Shown here piece after piece: positions 63,145 to 64,000 of a stretch of DNA of 64,000 bases (within the stretch, counting starts at the first letter, position 1; the number at the start of each line of letters is the position of its first letter). Source of the stretch: CASICS01 sp045564455 (GTDB taxonomy: Bacteria > Pseudomonadota > Gammaproteobacteria > Magnimaribacterales > AG-339-G14). The stretch is from the NCBI GenBank assembly GCA_045564455.1, contig JBJLHG010000002.1, forward strand, positions 1 to 64,000. Direction: 5' to 3'. The position numbers and the translations under genes are program-made. The notes below the pieces were generated by a model. That model was given only the letters and a program-made list of their open reading frames with translations, was not told where the DNA came from and searched no databases.

Positions 63145-64000
63145 TTAATTTTCTAACCTTTTAATTTCTGTTTCATACATTTGTGTTGCTCTAATTGCCA
63201 CTTCCTTCCATTGCAAATCTTTTTGAATTCTTTGAAATCCCTTTTCAGCTAAAGTATTTTTTAAGTCTTCGTTTGGAAGTAATTTCAAAATAGCCTCTTC
63301 AAGTTCTTTTGAGCTTCCAGGATTCACTATCATGCCACAATCTTTAATTACTTCAGGAATTGCCCCTCCTGAAGTAGTGATTACAGGAACTTTGCAAGCC
63401 ATCGCCTCACCCACAGCAAAACCGAATCCTTCATAAAGAGAGGGTATAGCTACTATATCGGCGGAACAATAAAGATCTCTTACTTCTTTAAAAGATAAAT
63501 TTTTATTAAACGTTATAGCGCTCTCTATATTTAATTTTTTAATCAACCTTTTTGTATGGCCTCCTTTTTTAGAGCCGCCAATAATTTGAAGCGTTGCATC
63601 ACTATGAACTTTTTTAATTCGGGCAAAAGCTTTCAACAAAAAGTCTAGACCTTTGAGAGGAACATCAGCACTTGCTGTAGTAACTATTCTAAAAGGAACC
63701 TTTTTAACGTTCTTATCTGCATAATATGCTTCTGTATCTATTCCATTTAAGATCACATTCATTACTGATTTTTTTAAACCAAAATCTTTATGGATATCGT
63801 TTTTAGAAGACTCCGATACGACAATAATCGATTTAAGTTTTCGCGCTACTTTGATTTGCATTCTAAGAAATGAATGCCATCGAATCATCAGCATTTTTAA
63901 AAAAATAGACTTTGTACTTTTAAGTTGAAATTTTAAATCTTTTGAAATTGGATGATGAATGGTGGTCACTAAAGGCATTCTTTTTTGGAAATAAATCAGT
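63145..64000 (-). CDS. GT4-family glycosyltransferase, 5' end outside the window
   Basis: The C-terminal nucleotide-sugar domain of a GT-B glycosyltransferase: VVSESSKNDI, VTTASADVPLKGLDFLLKAF, LQIIGG, and the E-x7-E motif in SLYEGFGFAVGEAMACKVPV followed by GGAIPEV. The ATG at 63978 is internal: the frame stays open to the edge (LIYFQKR before MPLVTTIHHPI), and GT4 enzymes have about 100 residues before the TTIHHPI position, so this is a partial gene with its start beyond 64000. It begins the operon with the methyltransferase and toroid genes. Confidence 0.88.
   Translation of the reverse strand, partial: LIYFQKRMPLVTTIHHPISKDLKFQLKSTKSIFLKMLMIRWHSFLRMQIKVARKLKSIIVVSESSKNDIHKDFGLKKSVMNVILNGIDTEAYYADKNVKKVPFRIVTTASADVPLKGLDFLLKAFARIKKVHSDATLQIIGGSKKGGHTKRLIKKLNIESAITFNKNLSFKEVRDLYCSADIVAIPSLYEGFGFAVGEAMACKVPVITTSGGAIPEVIKDCGMIVNPGSSKELEEAILKLLPNEDLKNTLAEKGFQRIQKDLQWKEVAIRATQMYETEIKRLEN

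Noticed and set aside
1..64000. CRISPR arrays, insertion sequences, integrases, rRNA
   Set aside because: No spaced direct repeats, transposase or integrase motifs, or rRNA segments were seen on reading the window; the lambda-P-like gene has no prophage neighbours.

Overview
This is a densely packed, AT-rich bacterial chromosome segment with 58 protein-coding genes, one relic gene and one tRNA cut by the window edge. The gene order is gammaproteobacterial: gyrA-serC-pheA-hisC-tyrA-aroA-cmk-rpsA-ihfB-lapA matches the Pseudomonas-type mixed-function supraoperon, and uvrC-pgsA-tRNA, ubiG-HAD phosphatase, scpAB-rluB, xseB-ispA-dxs, nrdR-ribD-ribB-ribH-nusB and miaA-hflK-hflC-hisZ-purA are familiar blocks. 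Low GC, very short intergenic gaps, overlapping gene ends, two large TonB-dependent receptors and several genes missing from conserved blocks point to a streamlined marine gammaproteobacterium, most likely of the SAR86 type. This is inference: there is no rRNA here to confirm it.

Layout. 1-5.0 kb (minus): tRNA-Cys, pgsA, uvrC, ggt, pyrF, lapA. 5.0-15.8 kb (minus): the gyrA-to-ihfB supraoperon for DNA topology, serine, Phe/Tyr and shikimate synthesis, CMP kinase and ribosomal protein S1. 15.8-18.6 kb: the three-gene proton-pumping transhydrogenase. 18.7-22.1 kb: ubiG and a HAD phosphatase, convergent with rluB-scpB-scpA. 22.2-26.5 kb: nadE, divergent from aroG, a DnaT-like protein and a lambda-P-like protein. 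26.5-30.8 kb: a two-gene RND efflux system. 30.8-35.2 kb: xseB-ispA-dxs (isoprenoids), convergent with thiL-pgpA. 35.2-43.0 kb: a thiolase and two tandem paralogous TonB-dependent receptors with near-identical terminators. 43.0-43.9 kb: a wrecked endonuclease III gene. 43.9-48.6 kb: glyA, nrdR, riboflavin genes and nusB. 48.6-53.9 kb: purA, hisZ, hflC, hflK, miaA. 53.9-58.2 kb: an acyl-CoA ligase, a PII protein, waaA and an LpxL-like acyltransferase. 58.2-60.8 kb: panC, panB and an alpha/beta hydrolase. 60.8-64 kb: two methyltransferases, an alpha/alpha-toroid protein and a GT4 glycosyltransferase that runs off the edge.

Most genes are core metabolism and information processing. The least ordinary parts are the DnaT-like/lambda-P-like pair downstream of aroG (a possible phage-derived replicative helicase-loading module), the four-gene sugar or lipid modification cluster at the right end, the duplicated receptors with shared control signals, and the nth relic. 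The chromosome looks reduced: hfq, hflX, lapB and ribE are absent from their usual positions, five of six convergent gene pairs overlap, and several start codons follow a -10 box so closely that leaderless mRNAs are likely.
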